Assembly: GCA_900548905.1 (NCBI GenBank)
Contig: URMK01000021.1
Location: 1-64,000, forward strand
Source of the DNA: an uncultured Lachnospiraceae bacterium
Lineage (GTDB): Bacteria; Bacillota; Clostridia; Lachnospirales; Lachnospiraceae
DNA: 64,000 nt
Reading direction: 5' to 3'
Below the pieces are notes generated by a model. That model worked only from the letters and a program-made list of their open reading frames with translations. It was not told the DNA's origin and made no database searches. Both the position numbers and the translations under genes were made by a program. Within the stretch, counting starts at the first letter, position 1; every line of letters begins with the position of its first letter. Positions 1 through 9,200 of the stretch are shown here, one piece after another.

Positions 1-2
1 GC

Positions 3-176
3 GTAAGGACTGGCGTTTTTAGACGCCCCTTCCAGGAATCCTTGCAGCAACGCCGCCCCGGGGAAATGCAGGGGAGGGGGATGCCGCAGGACGCAAAGAG
101 CCGTCTGAACTGTTACGCCGGATCCGTTAATGCAGGTTACTTAGCTTCCGCAGATATTGACAAGAAAACCCGGTGA
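3..176 (+). other. Unassigned start of window, open frame without start
   Basis: A frame is open from the window edge to a TGA at 174-176, so this may be the last 57 codons of an upstream gene. The composition is GC-rich and the segment contains small hairpins (GGCGT/ACGCC near 13-28) and one half of the dispersed palindromic repeat (CGTCTGAACTGTTAC at 102-116), which points rather to non-coding DNA. I recognise no protein family. A phrase GGACGCAAAG near 89-98 recalls c-di-GMP-I riboswitches, but the rest of that fold is not visible. Confidence 0.25.
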
Positions 177-198
177 TTTTACAATAAAAGGAGCGTCT

Positions 199-867
199 AT
201 GGAATATTTTGAAATGGAGATTACGGAAAAGGAGAAGGAGTTTTATGGGGATCAGCTGATTCTGCTTACAGGAACATTGACGGAATTCCTCTCCTGTATG
301 GATATGCTGAGAAAGTATCAAAAAACCGTTACAGGCCGGGATCCGGTGGCATCCTGCCAGGCGCGTATTAAAAAGGCGGAAAGTATGGCTGGGAAGCTGC
401 AGCGGATGGGGCTGAGGGTCTGCCGGGAAAATGCCCTGGAGAATGTATTTGATGCTGCGGGGGTGCGCATTATATGTCCCTTTGTGGAGGACGTGTACCG
501 TATGGCGGATCTGATCACGGATATCCCCGGGGTCAGGCTTTTCCAGGAAAAGGATTACATTGCCCATCCCAAGCCGAACGGGTACCGCAGCTACCATATG
601 ATCATTCGTTTTCCTCTGCGGTTCTTGGGAAAAGAAGGTATGGAAAACAGCCTCTGGCTGGAGCTGCAGCTGCGGACCATAGCCATGGACTGCTGGGCAA
701 GTATCGAACACAGCCTGAAATATAAGAAGGATATATCCAATCAGGAATTCATGAAAAAAGAATTGAAACGGTGTGCGGATGAAATTGCATCCACGGATCT
801 TTCCCTTTCCACGATAAAGGAAATGATCCAGGATGACAGTTCTGTACATTTACCGCCCAGGCTGTAA
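199..867 (+). CDS. Small alarmone synthetase, (p)ppGpp synthetase (RelA/SpoT nucleotidyltransferase domain)
   Basis: The product (222 aa) is a stand-alone pyrophosphokinase that would transfer pyrophosphate from ATP to GDP or GTP in the cytoplasm. The RelA/SpoT synthetase signature is present: AAGVRIICPF near residue 90, KPNGYRSYH near 130, and the catalytic strand ELQLRTIAMDCWASIEH near 155-170. There is no HD hydrolase, TGS or ACT domain, and the length fits RelQ/RelP-type enzymes. I chose the ATG at 199 because GGAGCG sits 8 nt upstream; an in-frame start at 157 lacks a ribosome binding site. A two-component operon follows after 57 nt on the same strand. Confidence 0.85.
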   Translation: MEYFEMEITEKEKEFYGDQLILLTGTLTEFLSCMDMLRKYQKTVTGRDPVASCQARIKKAESMAGKLQRMGLRVCRENALENVFDAAGVRIICPFVEDVYRMADLITDIPGVRLFQEKDYIAHPKPNGYRSYHMIIRFPLRFLGKEGMENSLWLELQLRTIAMDCWASIEHSLKYKKDISNQEFMKKELKRCADEIASTDLSLSTIKEMIQDDSSVHLPPRL

Positions 868-923
868 GAATACGTGGTGGAAACAGGCAGCCGGGAGAAG
901 CAGGAAGGAAGGGAAACAGATAG

Positions 924-1604
924 ATGCGGGTATTGATAGCGGATGACGAACGGGAGATGACCCAGGCACTGGAGGCTATATTAAAACATGAGCATTATTC
1001 GGTGGATACGGTATATGACGGGCAGGCCGCACTGGATTACGGGCTGGCGGAGACCTATGACTGCCTGGTACTGGACATTATGATGCCCGGCCTTACCGGC
1101 CTTCAGGTTTTGGAGCGGCTGCGGGAGAATAATATCTCCACTCCTATTTTGCTGCTGACAGCCAAAGGGCAGGTGGAGGATCGGATAGAGGGGCTTAACT
1201 GCGGGGCGGACGATTATCTGCCGAAGCCCTTTGACGTAGGGGAATTTATTGCCAGAGTGCGGGCGCTCACCCGGAGAAACGGGGTGTTTACCTCCCATAT
1301 ACTGACCGTGGGCAACATTAGCCTGAACCGTTCCACCTTTGAGCTGGGGCGGGAGGAAATGGCCGTCCGTCTGGGCAATAAGGAATTCCAGATGATGGAA
1401 CTGCTCATGCGGCAGCAGGGCCGCTTTATTTCCACGGAGCAGTTTATGGAACGGATCTGGGGTTACGAAAGCGAAAGTGAAATCAACGTAGTATGGGCAT
1501 ATATTTCCTATCTGCGTAAAAAGCTTTCGGCTTTGGGGGCCAATGTGAAGATTTCAGCAAGCCGCGGACGGGGTTATATGCTGGAAGTGGAGGAAAAAGG
1601 ATGA
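924..1604 (+). CDS. OmpR/PhoB-family response regulator
   Basis: The 226-aa protein has an N-terminal receiver domain with the acidic pair DD near residues 7-8, the phospho-acceptor Asp51 in LVLDIMMPG, a conserved Thr in LLLTAK and Lys in DYLPKPF. A C-terminal winged helix (about 130-222) ends in the usual NVVWAYISYLRKKL recognition region. Its stop overlaps the start of the histidine kinase gene by 4 nt (ATGA), so the two are translationally coupled and form one signalling pair. The downstream surface protein and ABC transporter genes are likely targets, by position only. Confidence 0.92.
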   Translation: MRVLIADDEREMTQALEAILKHEHYSVDTVYDGQAALDYGLAETYDCLVLDIMMPGLTGLQVLERLRENNISTPILLLTAKGQVEDRIEGLNCGADDYLPKPFDVGEFIARVRALTRRNGVFTSHILTVGNISLNRSTFELGREEMAVRLGNKEFQMMELLMRQQGRFISTEQFMERIWGYESESEINVVWAYISYLRKKLSALGANVKISASRGRGYMLEVEEKG

Positions 1605-2848
1605 TTCAGGCACTGCGCAGACGGTTTCTCATGATTGCCATGCTGTCCCTGACGGGAACGCTTTGCGTGATAGGGGCTTCCATCAATTTGGGCAACCTGT
1701 ACCGGATTACAAGACTGTCGGATACGGCCATTGAACTTCTTTATCAGAACGACGGTACCTTCCCTCTGGCAGACGGAGGACGGCCGGATGTGGCGGGAGG
1801 TTTCCAGATTACGGAGGAAACCCCTTTTGAAACCCGTTATTGTATCGTGCATCTGACGGAAAAGAGAGAGGTGCGGGAAGTGGAGATGGAGCACATTGCC
1901 GCTCTGGATCGGGAAAAGGTGGTGGATCTGGTCAGCGAAATCATCCGGGACGGAAAGAAAAGCGGGTTTAACGGCTATTACAGATATCAGGTTTTTGAAA
2001 AAGACGGAGAAAGCACCATTGTGGTACTGAACTGCTTTCTGCAGCTGCAGTCAGTCTATAATGTGCTCCAGGTGACATTGCTGGTTATCGTATGCTGTGT
2101 GACCCTCGTTTTTTTCCTGCTGCTTCTTCTTTCCGGCAGGGTGATCCGTCCTTTTACGGAAAATATGGAACGCCAGAAGCGCTTCCTCACGGATGTGTCC
2201 CATGAACTGAAAACACCGCTGGGTATTATTTCCGCCAATACCGGCGTCCTGGAGCTTACCAGGGGAAAAGATGAATGGACGGAGAGTATCCGCAACCAGG
2301 TAAAAAGGCTGGATAGTCTGATTAAGGATCTGATAGAGCTGTCAAAGTCGGAAGAAAGTGTGAAGGAGAGCGAATTTACCGAATTCTGTATCAGCCATAT
2401 CGCAGAAAATAATGCGGATTCCTTCCGCACCCTCGCGCAGTCACAGGGAAAAAGCCTTGTCGCCGGAATAGAGCCGCAGGTGCGTATGAGAGGCCAGGAG
2501 GATTCCGTCACCCGCTTGGTGACAATCCTGTTGGATAATGGGGTAAAATACTGCGATCCGGCGGGAACGGTGACGCTTGACCTGCGGCAGAAGGGCAGGC
2601 AGATAGTCCTGCGGGTATCCAATCCCTGCAAAGATATGGATCCCGCCCAGGTCCCTCATCTGTTTGACCGTTTCTACCGGGCGGACAGCTCCCGGTCCAG
2701 GCAGAGCGGGGGCTATGGAATCGGCCTGTCTATCGCCAGGGCGGTGACGGAGGGGCACAAGGGAAGGATAAGCGCATCTTATGAAGCCGGAAATGTTGTT
2801 TTCACGGCGGTTTTGCCGGGAGGTACGGGGAAAAATCCACAGCCTTAG
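1601..2848 (+). CDS. Membrane sensor histidine kinase
   Basis: The 415-aa protein starts with a membrane segment (residues about 10-30), has a short extracellular sensor region, a second membrane segment (about 155-182) and then the kinase core. The H-box reads FLTDVSHELKTPLG, the N-box LLDNGVKYC, and a G-box GGYGIGLSI follows. It would autophosphorylate and pass phosphate to the regulator encoded just upstream. The ligand is unknown; the extracellular part is only about 120 residues. The arrangement before an ABC exporter resembles antimicrobial-peptide or envelope-stress sensing loci, but this is inference. Confidence 0.92.
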   Translation: MIQALRRRFLMIAMLSLTGTLCVIGASINLGNLYRITRLSDTAIELLYQNDGTFPLADGGRPDVAGGFQITEETPFETRYCIVHLTEKREVREVEMEHIAALDREKVVDLVSEIIRDGKKSGFNGYYRYQVFEKDGESTIVVLNCFLQLQSVYNVLQVTLLVIVCCVTLVFFLLLLLSGRVIRPFTENMERQKRFLTDVSHELKTPLGIISANTGVLELTRGKDEWTESIRNQVKRLDSLIKDLIELSKSEESVKESEFTEFCISHIAENNADSFRTLAQSQGKSLVAGIEPQVRMRGQEDSVTRLVTILLDNGVKYCDPAGTVTLDLRQKGRQIVLRVSNPCKDMDPAQVPHLFDRFYRADSSRSRQSGGYGIGLSIARAVTEGHKGRISASYEAGNVVFTAVLPGGTGKNPQP

Positions 2849-3067
2849 CAGCCGTTGTAAGGGGAACGGGTTATTTCGCGTCAGTTCCTAAGGGGCGTTC
2901 ACAAAAAATTCACAGGGATTCCGTAGGCACAGGCGGCTTACGGAGTCTTTTTTTTAAGTTCATTTATACTTGGACGTATATAATTTCAAACACGGAAGGC
3001 AGTCCGGAGACAGGGAGTACTGAGTATCCGCGGACTGCCGGAAAAAAAGAAAAGGAGAGAGAAAAGT

Positions 3068-4261
3068 ATGAATGGAATTGCAGGTTCGCGGAGGAAAACA
3101 GCGATGCGTATTATGACGGCGCTGGTTTTGCCGGCCCTTTTACTGCTGGGCGCCGGCAGAGAGGTATCTGCGGCGGGAGGGCTGCAGATGAGCACCGGAT
3201 ATCCGGGAATGGCGGTAACGGCAGGGGATGAACTGTCCTTTGCACTGGACTTCACAAATACAACCGGGGCGGGAATGGCGGTGTCCCTGGAGACGGTATC
3301 CCTGCCGGAAGGATGGGAAGGCTATTTTACCGGAAACGGAAGTGAAGTGAGCCAGGTTTACGTGAAAAACGGGGAAAATGAAGGGGCGGCAACCTACAGC
3401 CTGTCCATCCCGGAGGAAGCGGCCGGCGGTGATTATGAAGTGGTTCTGAGAGCTTATACCAGCGGGGAAGCATCCGATACGCTCACTCTGAACCTGAAAG
3501 TAACGGAAGAGGAGGTGGGCGGCAGCAGCTTCCGGTCCGAGTACCCCGAACAGGAGGGCACGGCGGGAGCCAGCTTCAGCTTTGACACGACACTGGTGAA
3601 TAACAGTGCCAGTGAACAGAATTACAGCTTTTCTTCCAATGCCCCTTCCGGCTGGAACGTAACCTTTACGCCATCCGGGGAAAGCAGCCCGGTGAACAGC
3701 ATTACCCTGGAGCCGCGTAAGAGCCAGACGATTACCGTGGGAGTGACGCCTGCTGCCGATGCCCAGGCCGGAGCCTATACTATTTCCTGCGCCGCAGTTT
3801 CCGCAGGGGAAAATCTGAAAACCGAGCTTACCGCAACGATTACCGGCCAATATGCCCTGGATGTGACTACCCCCAGCGGACGGCTGAGCACGGAGGCTTA
3901 TGCCAACAAGCAAAAAGAGGTTGCCCTGAAAATCGTCAATAACGGCAATACGGATCTTACCAATGTGACTTTAAGCTCCTCAGCACCGGACGGCTGGACT
4001 GTCAGCTTCAGCCAGCCTACCATAGACGTCATTGAGGCGGGGGCATCTGTAGAAGTGACAGCCTATATGACGCCTGGGGAAGATTCCCTGTCCGGTGACT
4101 ATGTGGTTTCCATCAAAGCATCCAATTCCGATACCTCGGACAATGCGGAATTCCGTATTTCTGTGAAAACGGAAACCATTTGGGGCGTGGTGGGTGTTCT
4201 TCTGATAGTGTGTGTATTTGCCGGTATTGGCTGGGTATTCCATAAGTATGGGAGACGATAA
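3068..4261 (+). CDS. Secreted, membrane-anchored NEW3/alpha-galactosidase-associated-like beta-sandwich protein
   Basis: The 397-aa product has a signal peptide (residues about 15-36 ending in VSAAGG), three or four repeated immunoglobulin-like units rich in Ser, Thr and Asn (for example LPEGWEGYF, APSGWNVTF, APDGWTVSF), and a C-terminal membrane helix followed by KYGRR. The repeated P-x-GW motif is typical of NEW3-type domains. The protein would sit on the outer face of the membrane. It is followed after 2 nt by an ABC ATPase gene, so it is probably an accessory or substrate-binding subunit of that transporter. An AGGAGA ribosome binding site precedes the ATG. Confidence 0.75.
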   Translation: MNGIAGSRRKTAMRIMTALVLPALLLLGAGREVSAAGGLQMSTGYPGMAVTAGDELSFALDFTNTTGAGMAVSLETVSLPEGWEGYFTGNGSEVSQVYVKNGENEGAATYSLSIPEEAAGGDYEVVLRAYTSGEASDTLTLNLKVTEEEVGGSSFRSEYPEQEGTAGASFSFDTTLVNNSASEQNYSFSSNAPSGWNVTFTPSGESSPVNSITLEPRKSQTITVGVTPAADAQAGAYTISCAAVSAGENLKTELTATITGQYALDVTTPSGRLSTEAYANKQKEVALKIVNNGNTDLTNVTLSSSAPDGWTVSFSQPTIDVIEAGASVEVTAYMTPGEDSLSGDYVVSIKASNSDTSDNAEFRISVKTETIWGVVGVLLIVCVFAGIGWVFHKYGRR

Positions 4262-4263
4262 TT

Positions 4264-5289
4264 ATGTCAGAAACAATTATAAAAACAGAGGGGCTATCCA
4301 AGCGTTACGGTGCCATTACCGCAGTGGACAAACTGTTTCTGAATATCCGCAGGGGCGAGGTTTTCGGCCTGCTGGGACCTAACGGCGCCGGTAAGACCAC
4401 CACTACCCTGATGCTTCTGGGACTTACCGAACCCACAAAAGGAAGCGCACAGATCTGCGGCTATGACTGTACCAGGGATTCCCTTCAGGTGAAGAAAATC
4501 ACCGGATACCTGCCCGATAACGTAGGTTTTTATCCGGATATGACCGGCAGGCAGAACCTGCGCTTTACCGGACGCCTGAATGGCCTGCAGGGCGCATCCC
4601 TGGAAAAGAAAATCGAAGAAATGCTGAAACGTGTCGGAATGACGGATGCGGCCGACCGCAAAACAGGCACGTATTCCCGTGGTATGAAGCAGCGCCTTGG
4701 AATCGCGGATGTACTGATGAAGGATCCGGAGATTATTATCATGGATGAGCCTACGCTCGGAATAGACCCGGAAGGTATGCGGGAGCTTCTGGCGCTGATA
4801 AGACAGCTCTCGGAAGAGGATCAGAGAACCATCCTCATTTCCTCCCACCAGCTGCATCAGGTACAGCAGATATGCGACCGGGTGGGCGTTTTCGTGAAAG
4901 GAAAGCTTATTGCCTGCGGATCCATCAGTGAACTGGCGGTACAGCTGCAAAGCGATGGCAATTACATATTGGAGCTGGAAGCCTATCCTCATGATGAAAG
5001 AATGGAGCATCTGCTTGGCGCCGTGGAAGGCGTAAAAGAAATTACGAAGGAGAACGAAATGCTTCTGGTTCATTCCGACAGGGACTGCCATAATGATGTG
5101 ATTGTGACCCTGCTGATGAATGGCTATGATCTGCGCAGACTCCGCCAGCGCGGCGGGGATCTGGATGAGATATACAGTAAATATTTTGAAAAGGCAGGTG
5201 AAACATATGACAGCTATACAGGTAAAAGAAAAGGTTTCCGAGAAAATTTCAGGGGCATTATCCGGAATACACTTGGGAAAGGAAAATAG
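4264..5289 (+). CDS. ABC transporter ATP-binding protein
   Basis: The 341-aa protein carries Walker A GPNGAGKTT (about residues 39-47), the signature YSRGMKQRL (about 138), Walker B EIIIMDEPT (about 157-165) and an SSHQLHQV switch histidine. The C-terminal 120 residues form the regulatory extension common in NatA/CcmA-type exporters. The gene lies 2 nt after the NEW3-like gene and its last 83 nt overlap the likely start of the permease gene. Together they form a transporter controlled perhaps by the upstream two-component system. The substrate cannot be deduced. Confidence 0.93.
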   Translation: MSETIIKTEGLSKRYGAITAVDKLFLNIRRGEVFGLLGPNGAGKTTTTLMLLGLTEPTKGSAQICGYDCTRDSLQVKKITGYLPDNVGFYPDMTGRQNLRFTGRLNGLQGASLEKKIEEMLKRVGMTDAADRKTGTYSRGMKQRLGIADVLMKDPEIIIMDEPTLGIDPEGMRELLALIRQLSEEDQRTILISSHQLHQVQQICDRVGVFVKGKLIACGSISELAVQLQSDGNYILELEAYPHDERMEHLLGAVEGVKEITKENEMLLVHSDRDCHNDVIVTLLMNGYDLRRLRQRGGDLDEIYSKYFEKAGETYDSYTGKRKGFRENFRGIIRNTLGKGK

Positions 5290-6229
5290 CGCCCTGCACG
5301 GTCTTTTGATCCTGTTCCAGAAGGAACTGGCGGATCACCTGCGAAGCACCCGCTTTCTGCTTATGACAGCACTTCTGACCCTGACGAGCATGGCGAGCCT
5401 GTATGGCGCGCTGAGCAATATCCGGGATGAGGCGACGGAAAACAGTGAGTTTATTTTCCTCTCCCTGTTTACCACAAGCGGAAACTCCCTGCCCTCCATT
5501 TGTACTTTTTTAGCTTTCCTCGGACCGCTGGCCGGGATCGTGCTGGGCTTCGACTGCGTGAACCGGGAGCGCTCCCTGGGAACCCTGAACCGCCTGACCT
5601 CCCAGCCTATTTACCGGGATACGGTTATTAACGGAAAATTTATGGCAGGGTTTGCCGCGATTTTTATTATGGTATTTTCCCTGGGAATACTGGTGAGCGC
5701 CATCGGCCTGCTGGTGATTGGCATAGCCCCCCAATATGAAGAAGTGCTCCGTATTCTTGCTTTTTTGCTCTTTACGGTATTCTATATCGCCTTCTGGCTG
5801 GGATTGTCCATCCTTTTTTCCGTAATCTGGAGACATGCGGCAACGGCGGCTCTGGCGGGAATATCCATCTGGATTTTTCTTTCCTTCTTTATGAGCATGA
5901 TCGCGGGTGTGGTGGCGGATATGGCCTATCCCACGGAAGGAATCGAAGGGATGTTTAACCTGAGAAGCAACTATACGCTGGAGCTGGGATTGAACCGGAT
6001 ATCCCCCTATTACCTGTTCGGAGAAGCCGCATCCACTATTCTGAATCCCAATGTCAGGAGTATAGGAATAGTCAGCACTTCCCAGCTTTCCGGGGCTATT
6101 GCGGGTTATCTGCCATTCGGGCAGAGCCTGCTGCTGGTATGGCCGCATCTGGTATGTATGGTTGCACTGACGTTGGTATGCTTTGCCCTGTCCTATATCT
6201 GCTTTATGAAGCAGGAAATCCGTGCATAG
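5207..6229 (+). CDS. ABC transporter permease (ABC-2 type)
   Basis: The product has about six hydrophobic membrane segments, for example FLLMTALLTLTSMASLYGAL and FAAIFIMVFSLGILVSAIGL, with the conserved phrase GFDCVNRERSLGTLNRL between segments 2 and 3, typical of NatB/ABC-2 permeases. The ATG at 5207 has an AGGTGAAAC region upstream and gives 340 aa; an in-frame start at 5120 would add 29 residues without a ribosome binding site. The 83-nt overlap with the ATPase gene is long, which could reflect an old frameshift that extended the ATPase C-terminus. Confidence 0.85.
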   Translation: MTAIQVKEKVSEKISGALSGIHLGKENSALHGLLILFQKELADHLRSTRFLLMTALLTLTSMASLYGALSNIRDEATENSEFIFLSLFTTSGNSLPSICTFLAFLGPLAGIVLGFDCVNRERSLGTLNRLTSQPIYRDTVINGKFMAGFAAIFIMVFSLGILVSAIGLLVIGIAPQYEEVLRILAFLLFTVFYIAFWLGLSILFSVIWRHAATAALAGISIWIFLSFFMSMIAGVVADMAYPTEGIEGMFNLRSNYTLELGLNRISPYYLFGEAASTILNPNVRSIGIVSTSQLSGAIAGYLPFGQSLLLVWPHLVCMVALTLVCFALSYICFMKQEIRA

Positions 6230-6274
6230 AAAGGAGGATGCCTGAGTAAAAACAGGAGCAGAAAAATCAAATGT

Positions 6275-6330
6275 CCGTTGTCCGCGGAAACGTTGTCCGC
6301 GAAAATAAAACGTTGTCCGCGAAAATAAAA
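6275..6330. repeat. Tandem 20-bp repeat upstream of the guaA-like gene
   Basis: The unit CGTTGTCCGCGAAAATAAAA occurs twice in direct succession (6291-6310 and 6311-6330), and a diverged copy CCGTTGTCCGCGGAAA precedes it (6275-6290). It lies in the 250-nt gap between the permease gene and the guaA-like gene. It may be a slippage product or a protein-binding array. Confidence 0.7.
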
Positions 6331-6477
6331 TTTCCGTAGAAAAAATGTCTCCATGCAGTTATAATAGATTTGTATAGCGAAAAATGCTTTATCCGGCAGA
6401 CGGAAGCGGAGGAGGGACAAAAGCCCGGTACCGCCGTACGAACCGCCTGTCGGGGCGATAGGAAAAGGAGACGAAAG

Positions 6478-7770
6478 ATGAAACAGGACATGATTGCAAT
6501 TCTGGACCTGGGAAGTACGGAAAACACAGTGGTTGCCCGGGCAATCCGTGACATGGGCGTTTACAGTGAAATCCATCCCCATGATATCACCGTGGACGAA
6601 CTGAAGGCTCTTGACAATGTGAAAGGTATAATTTTAAACGGCGGTGAAAACCGTGTGGTTGACGGCAGGCCGGTTGACATCGATCCCGCTCTGTATAACA
6701 GCGGCGTGCCCGTTATGGCAATCGACCATCCCACGGCACAGTGCGAAAAAAAGTATACGGCCATACCGGAAGAGGATGTGCTGAAGGATTTCGTTCTGAA
6801 GCAGTGCAAGGCTGAGACCAATTGGAATATGAAGAACTTTATCGAAGACCAGGTAGAGCTTATCCGCCGCCAGGTGGGTGATAAGAAGGTGCTCCTCGCT
6901 TTATCCGGCGGCGTGGATTCCTCCGTGGTTGCCGCTATGCTGATTAAGGCCATCGGCCAGCAGCTGGTATGTGTCCATGTAAACCATGGTCTCATGCGGA
7001 AAAACGAATCCGAAAGTGTTGTGGAGGTATTCCGTAACCAGCTTCATGCGAACCTGATCTACGTGGACGCCACAGAACGTTTCTTAGGAAAGCTGTCCGG
7101 CGTTTCGGATCCGGAGGAGAAGAGAAAGATCATCGGCGGCGAATTCATCCGTGTATTTGAGGAAGAAGCCCGCAAGCTGGACGGCGTCCACTTCCTGGGC
7201 CAGGGTACCATTTACCCGGATATCATTGAAAGCGGAACCAAAACTGCGAAGATGGTAAAATCCCATCATAACGTGGGCGGGCTGCCGGAGGATCTGCAGT
7301 TTGAACTGGTTGAACCCCTGAAGCAGCTGTTCAAGGATGAGGTAAGAGCCTGCGGTATCGAACTTGGGCTGCCTGCAGGCATGGTATACCGTCAGCCGTT
7401 CCCCGGCCCCGGCCTCGGTGTGCGTTGTCTTGGCGCGATCACCCGTGACAGGCTGGAAGCTGTAAGGGAATCGGATGCGATTCTGCGGGAGGAATTCGAA
7501 AAAGCCGGACTGGATAAAAAGGTATGGCAGTATTTTACCGTTGTTCCGGATTTTAAATCGGTAGGTATGAAGAACCATGCGAGATGCTTTGAGTATATGG
7601 TGATTGTCCGTGCGATTAATACGATTGATGCAATGACCGCCAGCGTGGAGAAAGTGGACTGGGAGGTGTTGGAGCGGATTACGAACAGGATACTGGCTGA
7701 GGTGGAAAATGTGAACAGGGTTTGTTATGATTGTTCTCCTAAGCCGCCGGCTACGATTGAATTTGAGTGA
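6478..7770 (+). CDS. guaA: GMP synthase with shortened, cysteine-less glutaminase domain
   Basis: The 430-aa product has the complete ATP-pyrophosphatase and dimerisation parts of GuaA: the PP-loop LLALSGGVDSSV (about residues 139-150), HVNHGLMRKNE, the PFPGPGLGVR motif, and the C-terminal DCSPKPPATIEFE. The N-terminal class I glutaminase domain is cut to about 85 residues instead of roughly 190; the usual nucleophile loop GICYG is replaced by MAIDHPTAQ, and the His/Glu pair is absent. It should amidate XMP with free ammonia or with ammonia from a partner. The ATG at 6478 follows AAAAGGAGACGAAAG. A strong terminator follows the gene. Confidence 0.88.
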   Translation: MKQDMIAILDLGSTENTVVARAIRDMGVYSEIHPHDITVDELKALDNVKGIILNGGENRVVDGRPVDIDPALYNSGVPVMAIDHPTAQCEKKYTAIPEEDVLKDFVLKQCKAETNWNMKNFIEDQVELIRRQVGDKKVLLALSGGVDSSVVAAMLIKAIGQQLVCVHVNHGLMRKNESESVVEVFRNQLHANLIYVDATERFLGKLSGVSDPEEKRKIIGGEFIRVFEEEARKLDGVHFLGQGTIYPDIIESGTKTAKMVKSHHNVGGLPEDLQFELVEPLKQLFKDEVRACGIELGLPAGMVYRQPFPGPGLGVRCLGAITRDRLEAVRESDAILREEFEKAGLDKKVWQYFTVVPDFKSVGMKNHARCFEYMVIVRAINTIDAMTASVEKVDWEVLERITNRILAEVENVNRVCYDCSPKPPATIEFE

Positions 7771-7783
7771 TACAAACTTATCC

Positions 7784-7818
7784 CCGGAAGGCCTATTTTA
7801 CAGGCCTTCCGGTTTTTT
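7784..7818 (+). terminator. Rho-independent terminator of the guaA-like gene
   Basis: An 11-bp perfect stem CCGGAAGGCCT/AGGCCTTCCGG (7784-7794 and 7802-7812) with a 7-nt loop is followed by six T. It marks the end of the conserved left block; the AT-rich accessory region starts just after it. Confidence 0.95.
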
Positions 7819-8032
7819 GTTCTGTGACATTACGGTGACATTATTCTATGTCTGTTATCACCTCATTTAACAAAGTGATTGCATCTTTTTATACTTTATG
7901 TACCTATTATGAATATTTACCTGTTAAACATAAAAGTATGGTACAATATTTACAATATATGCTTTTGAAATAATGAAGTGTAGTGGTTGCAGGCATCCGG
8001 CCCATCGCGAAGCGTTTCATTGTCTGGATGCA

Positions 8033-8062
8033 GTAACAGTTTAGATTTGTCTGAACTGCTAC
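8033..8062. repeat. Dispersed intergenic palindromic repeat, copy 1
   Basis: GTAACAGTTTAGA and TCTGAACTGCTAC form an interrupted palindrome. Similar 30-bp palindromes occur at 50924-50953 and 53970-53999, and halves at 102-116, 52066-52077 and near 63706. The surrounding 7819-8125 holds no gene. Confidence 0.65.
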
Positions 8063-8125
8063 CTTGTATTCAATTGTGTTAAAGGATCATTATTTATAAG
8101 TACATAATTCGATAATTGTTCGATA

Positions 8126-8581
8126 ATGGTGGGTAAGATGAAAGGAGAAACAGATTTACTATTATTATACAGTAAGGATAAAGTGATATTTAAACAAAAA
8201 ATATCAAGTCCTGAAATGTGGGATATCGCATTGGCTCGCCGTAATCAGCTTCTGAAAATACACTTGTCAAATGTTTCAAAGTTGGCTCGGGAATTTGGAG
8301 TCAAATTTGGCATGGGGGAATTCTTAGGGGTTATAGGATATTTACATGATTATGGGAAAGGTTCACCACAATGGAAGGAATATCTCATAAAAAAATAAAT
8401 GTATGAAGATATTCCGACGATTCCCCATAGTATATATGGCGCAAAATACTGTTTTACTAAAGCTGATTCATTTCAGTATATTGCCGATGGTGCCTGCAAA
8501 GAATGGTTTGATGTGAGGGCATTCGGCCAGGTATTGGCGTTTATAGGGAAAATGAAAAGGAAGCTGGTGTATCAATCGTGA
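8126..8581 (+). pseudogene. cas3 HD-domain stump (type I CRISPR-Cas relic)
   Basis: Two consecutive segments in one frame, separated by a TAA at 8396-8398, read as the start of a Cas3 HD nuclease. The HD signature GYLHDYGKGSPQW is near residue 75-87 and IPHSIYGAKYCF follows the stop, matching the next HD-domain helix with its conserved His. The helicase part is missing: the frame ends with a short unrelated tail after LAFIGK. A working Cas3 has about 700-800 residues. The next open frame is a fragment of cas7, so an internal deletion seems to have joined the two. Confidence 0.75.
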
Positions 8582-9027
8582 TAAAGGGGCCTGTAAGTAT
8601 TCAAAGTGCGTTCAGTATTGGTTCGGTAGATGTTGAAAGCTTGAAGATTACAAAAAGTGTAAATCTCGAAACAAACGTAAACAATCCATCGAAAAAAGCA
8701 GGTGATACAATAGGGCAAAAACACCGTGTCAGTAAAGGGGTCTATGTAACATATGGAAGCATTAACAGACAGCTTTCAGAAAAAACGCATTTCTCAGATG
8801 AGGATGTGGAGAAGCTGAAAAAAGCGATACTAAAATTATTTGATAATGGTGAATCATCTGCGTGTCCAAGCGGAAGTATGGAAGTAATAAAAGTCATCTG
8901 GTGGACACATACCGACCAAGTAGTATCTTCTGCTAAGGTACACCCTTGTCTTAAAGTTAATCATGACGGAACCTATATGCTGACCTCTATAGTCGGAGTA
9001 AAAACAGAGGAGCTTGACGGGCAATAA
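8578..9027 (+). pseudogene. cas7/csd2 fragment (type I-C Cascade backbone)
   Basis: The 149-aa open frame matches the C-terminal half of Csd2/Cas7: IKGPVSIQSAFSIGSVDV, then KHRVSKGVYVTYGSIN, EKTHFSDEDVEKLKKAI, and CPSGSMEVIKVIWWTHTD. A full Csd2 is about 290 aa, so the N-terminal part is lost. In a type I-C operon the order is cas3-cas5-cas8c-cas7-cas4-cas1-cas2; here only the two ends of the first half remain, in the correct order and strand. Cas5, Cas8c, Cas4, Cas1, Cas2 and any array are absent. The GTG start is formal only. Confidence 0.75.
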
Positions 9028-9200
9028 GTCCATAGAGACAGTAGTATTGATTGTCAGAAGCTGGTAGTTTAAAGACAGGGGCAAAGGAAAAAATCGTTAC
9101 CGTGGTCCTGGTGGATAGTTATAATATTCTTATGCAGGGATATGTCTGTGACGGAAAAGATACACAACAAATTATGAATATCGACGGAAGGATGAAAAAA

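Noticed and set aside
85..130. c-di-GMP-I riboswitch suggested by GGACGCAAAG
   Set aside because: The paired stems and the tetraloop receptor of this class are not visible, and the window edge cuts the region.
8126..9050. Active CRISPR-Cas system
   Set aside because: Only fragments of cas3 and cas7 remain, and I see no repeat-spacer array in the window.
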